From: an uncultured Verrucomicrobia subdivision 3 bacterium
GTDB lineage: Bacteria; Verrucomicrobiota; Verrucomicrobiia; Limisphaerales; UBA11358
Direction of reading: 5' to 3'
Assembly: GCA_903875465.1 (NCBI GenBank)
Contig: CAIQWB010000029.1
Coordinates: 1 to 64,000, forward strand
DNA length: 64,000 nt
Part shown: positions 16,859-24,301 of the stretch, one piece after another
Layout of the letters: each line of letters begins with the position of its first letter
Position numbering within the stretch: the stretch's first letter is position 1
Notes under the pieces: generated by a model
Databases searched by the model: none
Seen by the model: only the letters and a program-made list of their open reading frames with translations
What the model was told of the DNA's origin: nothing
Made by a program: the position numbers and the translations under genes

Positions 16859-18376
16859 TCAGAAACCTGCCGAATCGAAGGTGGCAATCCCGGTGCGGTT
16901 CAAACGATAAAACCGTTTGGCATAAGTGGTGGCCGCGCCGGTTTCGATGGCTGAGGCGGTGTTGTTGGTTGCGGTCACGGTCAGGGCCGTGTTGGTGCTC
17001 CAGGCACTGGTGAGCGGGTTGGTGGTGACATTCACCTGATAGGTGCCACCTTCGACGGCGCTCCAGACCAGGGTGACGTTGCCTGAGCTTACGGACGGCG
17101 CACTCAAAAAGGCCGTCAAGTTGGTGGCGCCTTTAAAATACAGGGTCAAGGGCGTGTCTGCGTTCATGACCGTGGTGGTGGTGGTGCCGCCGGTGGGGGT
17201 GTCCAGATACCAGCGGCCAATATGATAGGGAAACCAGGAGGTGCCGCTGGCCTGGATGCTTTCAAAATAGGCCCAGGTGCCGTTGGGATATTCGGGGGTG
17301 ACACACCAGCGAGCATTGTACTTGTTCAGATCGAAAAACGCGCCATTCGCATTGGTCACGCCTTGAACAGATCCCAGATCCCCCAGGTAATCGTAGTCCT
17401 CCATGAAATGCCCCAGTGGGTAGGTGGCATTGGTGTTCGGCCCGGATTGCGTGGCGGAAAGGGTGGCGGAAATGCCTTGGGCGAGGGACGCCCAGGCGGG
17501 CAGAGTTTTGCGACCAGTGATGCCGAGGTTGGTGGTGCCGAACTGGCCGTTCCGCAGGACGTAGCCGGAAATCATCCGGCGCACGGAACTGGCGGGGTTG
17601 GTGGGATTGGAATAGCCATAGGGGCCGTAAAGTGGAATGCCGTCGTTCATCCACCCCAGTAACGGGGAATGCTTGAAGACGGTGGCATTGGTGTTCTCGG
17701 AATAATTTTTCGTAGCGGGGTCGTAATTGACGTTGTCCCCGAGGAGGTAGCGAATGGCGATGGGGTTGGCGTGAGAATGGTAATCGCCACTGGGTTGCGG
17801 ATGGTTGAGGGCGTAATCGAACGAACCGCCCTCGTTGGGCAGCGCATCGCGATTCCAAATGCCATCGCCGTTGCCAATACCCGCGATGGGCGAGGCGTCC
17901 TGGCTATGGGAATACGAGTAAGAAAAGCCGTCCGAATCATTGTAGATGGAAACGCCGTCCACGAGGCGGCCGATGGCCCCCAAGCCGGTGAGAGTTTTTG
18001 TGACGGCGGTGTTGGTGACCCCGGCATTGCCGCGCGGAAACCGGTAGGCACTGGTGCTGGTGCCCTGATTTTTTGCGTAATTGGGATTGTTCCAGGGTCC
18101 CATCACATACGAGCCGAGGCCCGTGTTGCGCAGGTAAACCCAGTTGGCGGAGTAGTCAATTTCATGCACGCCGGCGTAGGTGGGGGAGGTTTGGGTGCTC
18201 CAGGTGGTGCTGGAGATGCCGGCGGTGCGGTTGGCAGCGCTGGTGTAGACGCGGGCATACTTGCCGCTATTCGCGGTGTACCAGGAGGTGATCAAAGGAT
18301 CGGCTGACGCGGCGTGGGCGCCGAGCAGCAGAATAATCAGCAGGCGGTTAAAGTGGTTTTGAATTGGATTCTTCAT
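16859..18376 (-). CDS. Secreted YHYH-domain protein
   Basis: The 505-residue product begins with a signal peptide (MKNPIQNHFNRLLIILLLGAHAASA-DPL). The YHYH domain is seen around residues 60-370: VYLRNTGLG, RLVDGVSIYNDSDGFSYS, the DYHSHANPIAIRY block in place of the name-giving YHYH, and DGIPLYGPYGY. The family occurs in marine and soil bacteria and its biochemical role is unknown. From about 415 a short beta-rich C-terminal module follows (TLVWSAVEGGTYQVNVTTNP), similar to the tail of other exported proteins here and possibly a sorting or anchoring unit. A terminator follows the gene on minus. Confidence 0.82.
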   Translation of the reverse strand: MKNPIQNHFNRLLIILLLGAHAASADPLITSWYTANSGKYARVYTSAANRTAGISSTTWSTQTSPTYAGVHEIDYSANWVYLRNTGLGSYVMGPWNNPNYAKNQGTSTSAYRFPRGNAGVTNTAVTKTLTGLGAIGRLVDGVSIYNDSDGFSYSYSHSQDASPIAGIGNGDGIWNRDALPNEGGSFDYALNHPQPSGDYHSHANPIAIRYLLGDNVNYDPATKNYSENTNATVFKHSPLLGWMNDGIPLYGPYGYSNPTNPASSVRRMISGYVLRNGQFGTTNLGITGRKTLPAWASLAQGISATLSATQSGPNTNATYPLGHFMEDYDYLGDLGSVQGVTNANGAFFDLNKYNARWCVTPEYPNGTWAYFESIQASGTSWFPYHIGRWYLDTPTGGTTTTTVMNADTPLTLYFKGATNLTAFLSAPSVSSGNVTLVWSAVEGGTYQVNVTTNPLTSAWSTNTALTVTATNNTASAIETGAATTYAKRFYRLNRTGIATFDSAGF

Positions 18377-18446
18377 GGCGTTACTTTAGCCAAGGCCACC
18401 TTAAGCCTTAATGAAGCTGGTGAAATAGTTCCACCAGCGGTTGGGG

Positions 18447-19814
18447 TTAACCGGCCAATTCCTGCCACAAATGCGCGCTCATGAGCTGGCCTTTGGTGAA
18501 GCAATTCAGGTTGAATTTTTCGTTGGGGGAATGGGCGTTGTCGTCCGGCAGGCCAAGGCCGAGCAAGAGGGAGTCGGCGTCGAGGATTTTCTTGAACTGG
18601 TTGACGATGGGAATGGAGCCGCCCTCACGCATGAGAATGGGCGGGCAGCCGAAGGCGGATTGCAGGGCGCGCAGAGCGGCCTGGGCGTGGGGGCTGGTGG
18701 GCGAAACCAAGTAAGCCTCGGCGCCATGGCCGGCGGCAATTTCGAGGCGCACGGTCGGCGGACAGATTTTCTTCAGGTGGGCGCAGACGATTTTGCGGAC
18801 GTGCTCGGGCTTTTGATTGGGCACGAGGCGGCAGGTGATTTTGGCGGAGGCCCAGGAAGGCACGATGGTTTTGCTGCCTTCGCCCTGGTAACCGCTGGTG
18901 AGGCCATTGATCTCGAAGGTGGGGCGGGCGCTGCGCTGTTCGGTGGCGGTGAAGCCGCGTTCGCCGAAGAGTTGGGGGGAGCCCAGCAGCTTTTTCAGCG
19001 TGGCATCCTTGAGGGGATAGAGCGCGGCCTGCTGACGTTCAAATTTGGACAACGGCACGATGTCGTCGTAAAAACCGGGGATGGTCACACGACCGTTTTT
19101 ATCCCGCAGCTGGGCGAGCAACTGGCTGAGGGCCATGGCGGGATTTTCGACGGCACCGCCGAAGACGCCGGAGTGCAGATCGCGCGCGGGTCCGTGCAAT
19201 TTAATTTCGAAGGCGATGATGCCGCGCAGAGCGTAGGTCAGGGCGGGATGTTTGGGACTGGGCATGCCGGTGTCCGAGATGACGACGGCCGCGCACTTGA
19301 GTTCGGGTTTGTTTGCTTTGAGAAATTTATCGAGATTCGCACTGCCGACCTCTTCCTCGCCTTCGATGACGAAGGTCAGGTCGCAGGGCAGGGGGGTGCC
19401 GGTTTTCAGGTAGGCTTCGACCGCCTTGAGATGGGCGAAATTCTGGCCTTTGTTATCAGTGCTGCCCCGGGCATAGATGGAATCGCCCTTGATGATGGGC
19501 TCGAACGGCGGGGTTTCCCACAAGGCGAGCGGTTCGACGGGCTGGACGTCGTAATGGCCATAAACCATGAAATGAGGTTTTTTGGACTTGGGGTCGCGCG
19601 GCGTTTTGGCGACGACGATCGGGTGTCCGGCGGTGGGGCGGACCTCGGCGCTGAGGCCGATCTGGCGGCAGTGATTGACCAGCCAGTCGGCACAGGCGGC
19701 GAGATCGGGCTTGTGCTGGGACTGGGCGGAAACGCTGGCGAAGCGCAGGTACTCTTTTAATTCCGTGACAAAGCGTTCCTGGTTGGCCTTGAGATAATCA
19801 ATGACAGCTTGCAT
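18447..19814 (-). CDS. M20-family metallopeptidase (dipeptidase)
   Basis: This 455-residue cytoplasmic peptidase carries all M20 zinc-site elements in order: H and D in VYGHYDVQP (about 86-92), the bridging Asp in ARGSTDNKGQ, the general-base Glu and zinc Glu in EGEEEVGS (about 151-158), Asp in VISDTGMPS and the final His in DDNAHSPNEKF (about 430). The dimerisation domain lies between about 200 and 330. The arrangement matches the bacterial 'dipeptidase' M20 group that includes carnosinase-like enzymes. It probably splits small peptides for nutrition. It stands alone, with the next gene upstream divergent. Confidence 0.9.
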   Translation of the reverse strand: MQAVIDYLKANQERFVTELKEYLRFASVSAQSQHKPDLAACADWLVNHCRQIGLSAEVRPTAGHPIVVAKTPRDPKSKKPHFMVYGHYDVQPVEPLALWETPPFEPIIKGDSIYARGSTDNKGQNFAHLKAVEAYLKTGTPLPCDLTFVIEGEEEVGSANLDKFLKANKPELKCAAVVISDTGMPSPKHPALTYALRGIIAFEIKLHGPARDLHSGVFGGAVENPAMALSQLLAQLRDKNGRVTIPGFYDDIVPLSKFERQQAALYPLKDATLKKLLGSPQLFGERGFTATEQRSARPTFEINGLTSGYQGEGSKTIVPSWASAKITCRLVPNQKPEHVRKIVCAHLKKICPPTVRLEIAAGHGAEAYLVSPTSPHAQAALRALQSAFGCPPILMREGGSIPIVNQFKKILDADSLLLGLGLPDDNAHSPNEKFNLNCFTKGQLMSAHLWQELAG

Positions 19815-19977
19815 CCCGCATAGTTAAGCGGTGAATGGGCGGCTTGCCAAAACAAAAAACGCCAGGAAGGGGAAGAAATTTCAAATTTCAAAATCCAAAC
19901 TTCAGGGAATATTCAAACTTCAACCTCCAAACCTGCGGTGATTGACGGCCGGCGCAGGGTGGTCTAGTTTGCGTCTT

Positions 19978-21543
19978 ATGTTCGTCATTGTGCCGCCAGT
20001 CGTGACTTGGTTTCGGGCAGGCGAGTGGATTGGCCGCTTTGGGATGGGGATGCTGTTGTATTTGTGGCTGGCGCTGAGTTGTCCGGCGCAGACGCCGGAT
20101 TTTGGGTTGGTGAAGGAGCATTGGTTTGAAACACGGACGGCGCATTTCCACATTTATAGCTGTGGCGCGCCCACGGCGGTGTTCAAGCTGGCGGGCCGGC
20201 TGGAGCAGTTTTGCGAGGCTTATGCCTGGCTGGCAGGGAGCACGGCCATCGCCTCACCACCGATTGCCGTGGTGGCTTTTCCCGATCATGAACGTTTGCA
20301 GCCGTTCCTGCCATTGTACGAGGGGCAGCCGGCCAATCTGGCGGCCTTTTTCAAGCGCGGATCCGATGAGAACTTGATCGTGCTATCCCTGCCCCCGGTG
20401 GAAGCGGGGGCGGATGACATGTCGGTGATTTTTCATGAGTACACGCATTTGCTATTCCGGCACAACGACCACTTTTGGCCCATGTGGATGAAAGAGGGCA
20501 TGGCGGAGGTTTATTCCACATTTGCCACGGCGGGGGGCAAGGTGAGCATTGCCGGGCCGATCCCGTACCATCTGGCGTTATTGAAGGAGAATCAACTGAT
20601 GCCGTTGAGCGAGTTGTTCACGGTGACCCATGATTCGCCACAGTATAATGAGAGCAGCCGGCAGGGGATTTTTTATGCGGAATCGTGGTTGCTGGCGGAA
20701 TTTCTGGTGGCCGGGGATCGGCCGGTGTTGCGGGAGCGGTTTGGGCAATATACGGCGCTGCTCAAGCAGGGGCAACCGGCCGAGGAGGCTTTCACGAATG
20801 CGTTGCACATAACCCTGGCGGGTATGACCGCACAATTGCAGCGTTACCTGGCCAACCGGGAGTTCCCGCCGTTGCAACTAAAACTGACGGCGAATATCGC
20901 GGCACCCATCACGGTGACCACCCGTGCGTTGACCCCGGTGGAAACCTATTTCCGGCTGGGGGATGAGTTATTGCGGATTGACCGGGTGGAGGCTGCCCGG
21001 GCGTTTTTTGACCAGGCTTTGAAAATTGCGCCCGCCAGTCCGCTGCCTTATGAAGGCAAGGGCTTGCTAGCGTCGCAATTAGATAATCATGAAGAGGCGC
21101 TGCGGGAATTGACCGAGGCTTTGCAACGCGGCTCGGGCAGTTTTCTGGCCTATTTTATTTATGCGCGGGAGCGTTACCGGCTTACCTCGGAGGGCGGGGA
21201 CCGTTACAAGCCGCTGAAGGACGCAGCTGAAGTGGAAGTCCGGGGCAATTTAGAAAAGTCCCTGAGCCTTATGCCGGTCTATGCACCGGCGCATGAATTG
21301 CTCGGGTTTTTTGACATGGTCCAGGGGGACCAGGCGGCCGAGGCGGAAAGGCAACTGCAATGGGCGATTGAACTGGAGCCGGAGAACTCGGCGTTTCTCT
21401 TCACCCTGGCGCAATTTCAATTTCGCAATGGCCGTCCGGAGGCTGCCCGCCAAACCTTGGAGCCATTACTAAAACCCAATGTGGCCGCGGAATTGCGGCA
21501 GGAAGCGGAGAAGTTGCTGCAAGAGCACAGCCACGGAGAATAA
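19978..21543 (+). CDS. Exported HEYTH-motif metallopeptidase-like protein with TPR repeats
   Basis: The product has about 521 residues from ATG 19978, or 499 from ATG 20044, which sits directly before the hydrophobic segment MLLYLWLALSCPAQT. That cysteine may be processed as part of an export signal. A gluzincin-like domain follows: the motif FHEYTHLLFRHND gives two His ligands and the catalytic Glu, and KEGMAEVYS gives the third ligand, as in DUF1570/peptidase-MA-like proteins. From about residue 310 there are TPR-like helices (RAFFDQALKIAPASPLPYEGKGLL, HELLGFFDMVQGDQAAEAERQLQWAIELEPENS). Its substrate is unknown. A hairpin follows the stop. Confidence 0.75.
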   Translation: MFVIVPPVVTWFRAGEWIGRFGMGMLLYLWLALSCPAQTPDFGLVKEHWFETRTAHFHIYSCGAPTAVFKLAGRLEQFCEAYAWLAGSTAIASPPIAVVAFPDHERLQPFLPLYEGQPANLAAFFKRGSDENLIVLSLPPVEAGADDMSVIFHEYTHLLFRHNDHFWPMWMKEGMAEVYSTFATAGGKVSIAGPIPYHLALLKENQLMPLSELFTVTHDSPQYNESSRQGIFYAESWLLAEFLVAGDRPVLRERFGQYTALLKQGQPAEEAFTNALHITLAGMTAQLQRYLANREFPPLQLKLTANIAAPITVTTRALTPVETYFRLGDELLRIDRVEAARAFFDQALKIAPASPLPYEGKGLLASQLDNHEEALRELTEALQRGSGSFLAYFIYARERYRLTSEGGDRYKPLKDAAEVEVRGNLEKSLSLMPVYAPAHELLGFFDMVQGDQAAEAERQLQWAIELEPENSAFLFTLAQFQFRNGRPEAARQTLEPLLKPNVAAELRQEAEKLLQEHSHGE

Positions 21544-21557
21544 GTTCGGGAAAGGGA

Positions 21558-21576
21558 CACCGGCGCGACGCCGGTG
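21558..21576. terminator. Hairpin between convergent genes
   Basis: CACCGGCG (21558-21565) and CGCCGGTG (21569-21576) form a perfect 8-bp stem with loop CGA. It lies 15 bp after the TPR-peptidase stop and 6 bp after the NIL-protein stop on minus. Neither side has a clear T-run, so it may end transcription only weakly or act as an RNA end stabiliser. Confidence 0.5.
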
Positions 21577-21581
21577 CCACA

Positions 21582-21887
21582 TTATCCAGCAATCGCGCTC
21601 ATTTCGACCGGTTCAACATTCACACCGGTTTTTTCCAGCCAGTCCACGGCGGCCTGGACGGCATCGCGCGTGCCATCCAATTCCAAGCAGACCACGCCGA
21701 TTTCGTCGGTGACACTGGCCTGGCGGATGTTGGTGCTGACCTTGAATTTTTGGCTCAACTTCCAGATCAGGGGTTCCTTGATCAGCTTGGGCGGATACAT
21801 GAGCCAGAGGCGCTGGCGATGGGAGGAGGTCCCTGTGGTGCGCGCGACTTTGGTTTTGTTTTTTTTGACGGTCGGGGCTTTGGCCAT
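21582..21887 (-). CDS. NIL-domain protein, putative partner in homocysteine synthesis
   Basis: A 101-residue protein with a basic, flexible N-terminus (KAPTVKKNKTK) and one NIL domain of about 75 residues: RQRLWLMYPPKLIKEPLIWKL, VSTNIRQASVTDEIGVVCLELDG, then AAVDWLEKTGVNVEPVE. NIL domains are small ferredoxin-like units best known as the methionine-sensing tail of the MetN transporter ATPase, and as part of NIL-ferredoxins linked to homocysteine formation in archaea. Here it stands alone, last in a four-gene cluster behind a SAM-I riboswitch, 51 bp after the sulfur-carrier gene. It may bind methionine or homocysteine as a sensor, or help deliver sulfur. Domain call firm, role inferred. Confidence 0.8.
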   Translation of the reverse strand: MAKAPTVKKNKTKVARTTGTSSHRQRLWLMYPPKLIKEPLIWKLSQKFKVSTNIRQASVTDEIGVVCLELDGTRDAVQAAVDWLEKTGVNVEPVEMSAIAG

Positions 21888-21938
21888 AAGGTTATTTGGT
21901 TTGGGGATGGGGCGGAGGAAGATTTCCGCCCGGGCTGG

Positions 21939-22214
21939 CTAGCCGCCGGCAATGGCGGGGATGATGCTGATTTCGTCGCCGTCTTTGAGCGGGGTGGCGC
22001 GGTTTTGGAGGAAGCGGATGTCTTCCTCGTTCACATAGACGTTGACGAAGCGGCGGACCTCGCCTTTTTCATCGACGAGGCGTTCCTGGATGCCGGGGAA
22101 ACGGGTTTGCAACTCGACAATTGCGTCGCCGATATTGGTGGCGGTAATTTCAATGAGCTCCTCGTTGTTGGTCAACTTGCGGAGCGGGGTGGGGATGCGG
22201 ACTTTTTTTGGCAT
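21939..22214 (-). CDS. ThiS/MoaD-like sulfur-carrier protein (MetO-like)
   Basis: This 91-residue beta-grasp protein has the MoaD/ThiS pattern: RIPTPLRKLTNNEELIEI, a helix AIVELQTRFPGIQERL, RRFVNVYVNEEDIRF, LKDGDEISIIPAIAGG. It ends exactly in Gly-Gly, the terminus that an E1-like enzyme adenylates and converts to a thiocarboxylate. Similar carriers next to amino-acid synthases feed sulfide into cysteine or homocysteine synthesis (CysO, HcyS, MetO). Located 18 bp after the SnoaL-like gene and two genes behind the threonine-synthase homologue under a SAM-I riboswitch, it most likely supplies sulfur for homocysteine rather than for molybdopterin or thiamine. No activating ThiF/MoeB-type enzyme lies in the window. 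Confidence 0.87.
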   Translation of the reverse strand: MPKKVRIPTPLRKLTNNEELIEITATNIGDAIVELQTRFPGIQERLVDEKGEVRRFVNVYVNEEDIRFLQNRATPLKDGDEISIIPAIAGG

Positions 22215-22232
22215 AAATTTAATTTGAATTCT

Positions 22233-22607
22233 TTACGACTTTACGGCAAGCGTTTTCGATCCCGGTGTAAACCAGGCACGGGTGATTTTACCCGCCAGCA
22301 CTTCGTAAATGGCCACCAGTTCCAGGGTGCCGGGGCCTTCGGGAAAGGTGCGGGTCACTTTTTCATGATCAATGACCAAGTTGCCTGAAACAATCCGATT
22401 GATCAGATGCGCGTGCAGGTTGGGCTCCTGGAAACGCGTGGCGAAGCGCTCCCGGATGGCGGCCGAACCGCTGGCCAGTAATTGGGACGGGTGCTCAAAT
22501 TGCTGGGCGCTCTCTGCATACGTGAGCATCAACGCATCCAAGTCGTGGGCGTTGTAGGCTTCCACCTGTCGTTGCACGACCGTAACGGGCTGTTGGTTTG
22601 GATTCAC
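22233..22607 (-). CDS. SnoaL-like (NTF2-fold) protein
   Basis: The 124-residue protein fits the SnoaL/ketosteroid-isomerase-like fold: VVQRQVEAYNAHDLDALMLTYAE is the usual N-terminal helix pair, followed by IRERFATRFQEPNLHAHLINRIVSGNLVIDHEKVTR and the closing strands LVAIYEVLAGKITRAWFTPG. Such proteins bind small molecules in a cone-shaped pocket; some are isomerases or hydrolases and many have no known role. It lies between the threonine-synthase homologue (31 bp upstream) and the sulfur-carrier gene (18 bp downstream), so it should be co-expressed under SAM control. A part in handling a pathway intermediate is a guess. Confidence 0.75.
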   Translation of the reverse strand: MNPNQQPVTVVQRQVEAYNAHDLDALMLTYAESAQQFEHPSQLLASGSAAIRERFATRFQEPNLHAHLINRIVSGNLVIDHEKVTRTFPEGPGTLELVAIYEVLAGKITRAWFTPGSKTLAVKS

Positions 22608-22638
22608 TTTTCAAACCGGGCGACCAAAAGCCGCCCGG

Positions 22639-23895
22639 TTACACCCCGACTTTTTCCTCGTGCGCCAGCAGGGCCTCGAACTCGCGCAGGCTGGGTTTGA
22701 TCTCGCGCGGCTTGCCGCAATGACCCTGGACGGCATCCAGCGTCTTGAGACCATTTCCGGTCACGCAGATGACGGCGGAGGAATCGTGTGGGATCTTGCC
22801 GCAGGCGATCAGTTTTTTGGCCACGCCCACGGTCACGCCGCCGGCGGTTTCGGCAAAGATGCCCTCGGTCTCAGCCAGCAATTTGATCGCATCGCGGATT
22901 TCGTCATCGCTCACATCCTCGGAGGCGCCGGCAGTTTCCCGCATGACTTTGAGGGCGTAGAAGCCGTCGGCCGGGGTGCCGATGGCGAGGGATTTGGCAA
23001 TGGTATCCGGTTTGACGGGCTTGAAGAAATCCAGCCCCGCTTTTTGGGCGGTGGAAATGGGGGAGCAACCGGTGGCCTGGGCGCCGTGAATGTGGACTTC
23101 GCTCTCGGAGACCAGCCCGAGTTTGACAAATTCCTGATAGCCCTTGTGAATCTTGGTGAGCAAGGAGCCGGAAGCCATGGGAATGATGGTGTGCTGGGGC
23201 AGGCGCCAGCCGAGTTGCTCGGCGATTTCGTAGGCCATGCTCTTGGAGCCCTCGGCGTAGTATGGGCGCATATTGACGTTCACAAACGCCCAGCCGAATT
23301 TGCCGGCGATCTCGGCGCACAGGCGGTTTACTTCGTCGTAGTGGCCCTTGATGGCGATGACGTTGGCCCCGTAAACGAGGGAATTTAAAATCTTGCCCTG
23401 TTCCAAATCCGAGGGGATGAACACGTAGGATTTCAAGCCCACGCTGGCGGCGTTGGCGGCCACGGAATTGGCGAGGTTGCCGGTGGAGGCACAGGCGACG
23501 GTTTCAAAGCCCAGTTCGCGGGCGCGGCTGAGGGCCACGCTGACCACACGGTCCTTGAAGCTGAGCGTGGGGTAGTTGACGGCATCGTTCTTGATCCACA
23601 ATTCGCGGATACCCAGGCGTTTGGCCAGGCGGTCGGCCTTGATCAGCGGGGTGTAGCCCACCTGGACGCCCACAGTGGGGTCCTTGGCCACGGGCAGAAG
23701 CTCGCGGTAACGCCACATGGTTTTGGGGCGTGATTGAATCGCCGCCCGGGTGAGCGACTTTTTGATGCGGTCATAATCGTAGGCGACTTCCAGGGGGCCG
23801 AAATCGTATTCACAGACGTGAGTCGCGGCAAGGGGATATTCCCGGCCGCACTCACGGCATTTCAACGCCTTCATGAAACTATCGTGCTTTTCCAT
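22639..23895 (-). CDS. Threonine-synthase homologue, probable O-phosphohomoserine-dependent homocysteine synthase (MetM-like)
   Basis: A 418-residue fold-type II PLP enzyme. The N-terminus has a small metal-ribbon-like part (C13, C16, C28), then a threonine-synthase body: VGYTPLIKADRLAKRLG, the PLP lysine K114 in NYPTLSFKDRVVS, the phosphate-binding ACASTGNLANSVAA and the C-terminal AETAGGVTVGVAKKL and CVTGNGLKTLD. By sequence alone it would be named thrC. Context argues otherwise: it is headed by a SAM-I riboswitch, which controls methionine and SAM genes, and clustered with a Gly-Gly sulfur carrier and a NIL protein. Streptomyces MetM, a threonine-synthase homologue, makes homocysteine from O-phosphohomoserine with the carrier MetO. 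The same role is inferred here; true threonine synthase cannot be excluded. Confidence 0.85.
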   Translation of the reverse strand: MEKHDSFMKALKCRECGREYPLAATHVCEYDFGPLEVAYDYDRIKKSLTRAAIQSRPKTMWRYRELLPVAKDPTVGVQVGYTPLIKADRLAKRLGIRELWIKNDAVNYPTLSFKDRVVSVALSRARELGFETVACASTGNLANSVAANAASVGLKSYVFIPSDLEQGKILNSLVYGANVIAIKGHYDEVNRLCAEIAGKFGWAFVNVNMRPYYAEGSKSMAYEIAEQLGWRLPQHTIIPMASGSLLTKIHKGYQEFVKLGLVSESEVHIHGAQATGCSPISTAQKAGLDFFKPVKPDTIAKSLAIGTPADGFYALKVMRETAGASEDVSDDEIRDAIKLLAETEGIFAETAGGVTVGVAKKLIACGKIPHDSSAVICVTGNGLKTLDAVQGHCGKPREIKPSLREFEALLAHEEKVGV

Positions 23896-23961
23896 AATCT
23901 TTCAATTTACAAGTTGCCCTGCAGCCGGAAATAGCCGGCTGGTTTTTGCCATGGGGCCAGC

Positions 23962-23993
23962 AAAAAAGCCCCATCTCAAGCATGAGAAGGGGC
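23962..23993 (-). terminator. Rho-independent terminator of the SAM-I riboswitch
   Basis: Read on minus, GCCCCTTCTCA (23993-23983) pairs with TGAGATGGGGC (23978-23968), with one internal T-T mismatch, around a 4-nt loop, and is followed by TTTTTT (23967-23962). Its 5' arm contains CTTCTCAT (23989-23982), the exact complement of the 3' strand of the riboswitch P1 helix (ATGAGAAG, 24019-24012). The two structures are therefore mutually exclusive: SAM binding keeps P1 closed and the terminator forms; without SAM the P1 strand makes an antiterminator. It ends about 66 nt before the first gene. Confidence 0.92.
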
Positions 23994-24011
23994 CGACAAA
24001 AAGTGCGTGCG

Positions 24012-24133
24012 CTTCTCATTTTCCCTGAACGCACCCGCATTCAGGCTGGAATTGGCACCTGCGTTAAAATCGAAATTTTAACCGGTTGCCGTGGCTTCAT
24101 TGGGCCAGTCCCTCTGCCACTCTGCATGAGATT
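24012..24133 (-). promoter_or_regulatory. SAM-I (S-box) riboswitch aptamer
   Basis: The minus strand shows every conserved S-box part in order: P1 5' strand TCTCAT (24131-24126), GCAGAGTGGCAGAGGGACTG, GGCCCAATGAAGCC and CGGCAACC, a P3 helix GGTTAAAAT-TTCG-ATTTTAAC, the block AGGTGCCAATTCCAGC, a P4 helix TGAATGC-GGGT-GCGTTCA, and GGGAAAATGAGAAG, which closes P1. The core GAGGGACTGGCCCAATGAAG lies at 24095-24114. It precedes an intrinsic terminator and the threonine-synthase homologue, so high SAM should stop transcription of the four-gene cluster. Promoter elements must lie upstream of 24133 on minus, inside the spacer to the divergent gene at 24302; none was clearly identified. Confidence 0.96.
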
Positions 24134-24301
24134 CGTTGAATCAACGAATGCGGATAAATTGATATAATGATTGCAGACTGTCAAATTTATTTTTGGGACG
24201 GGAAGCATTGGAAAATACTTGGGCACACAGCCGCGCTCCGGTATTGGGATGGGTGGGGCTTGACGGGGCGGGGGAAATGGCAAACTATTTGGTCCGTCTT
24301 T

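Noticed and set aside
18441-19760. 439-codon open frame on plus opposite the M20 peptidase
   Set aside because: Shadow frame, Gly/Glu-rich, no motifs; the minus frame has the complete set of M20 zinc ligands.
23940-24140. Threonine-type leader-peptide attenuator upstream of the thrC-like gene
   Set aside because: No short frame with a run of Thr or Ile codons was found, while every conserved part of a SAM-I riboswitch is present.
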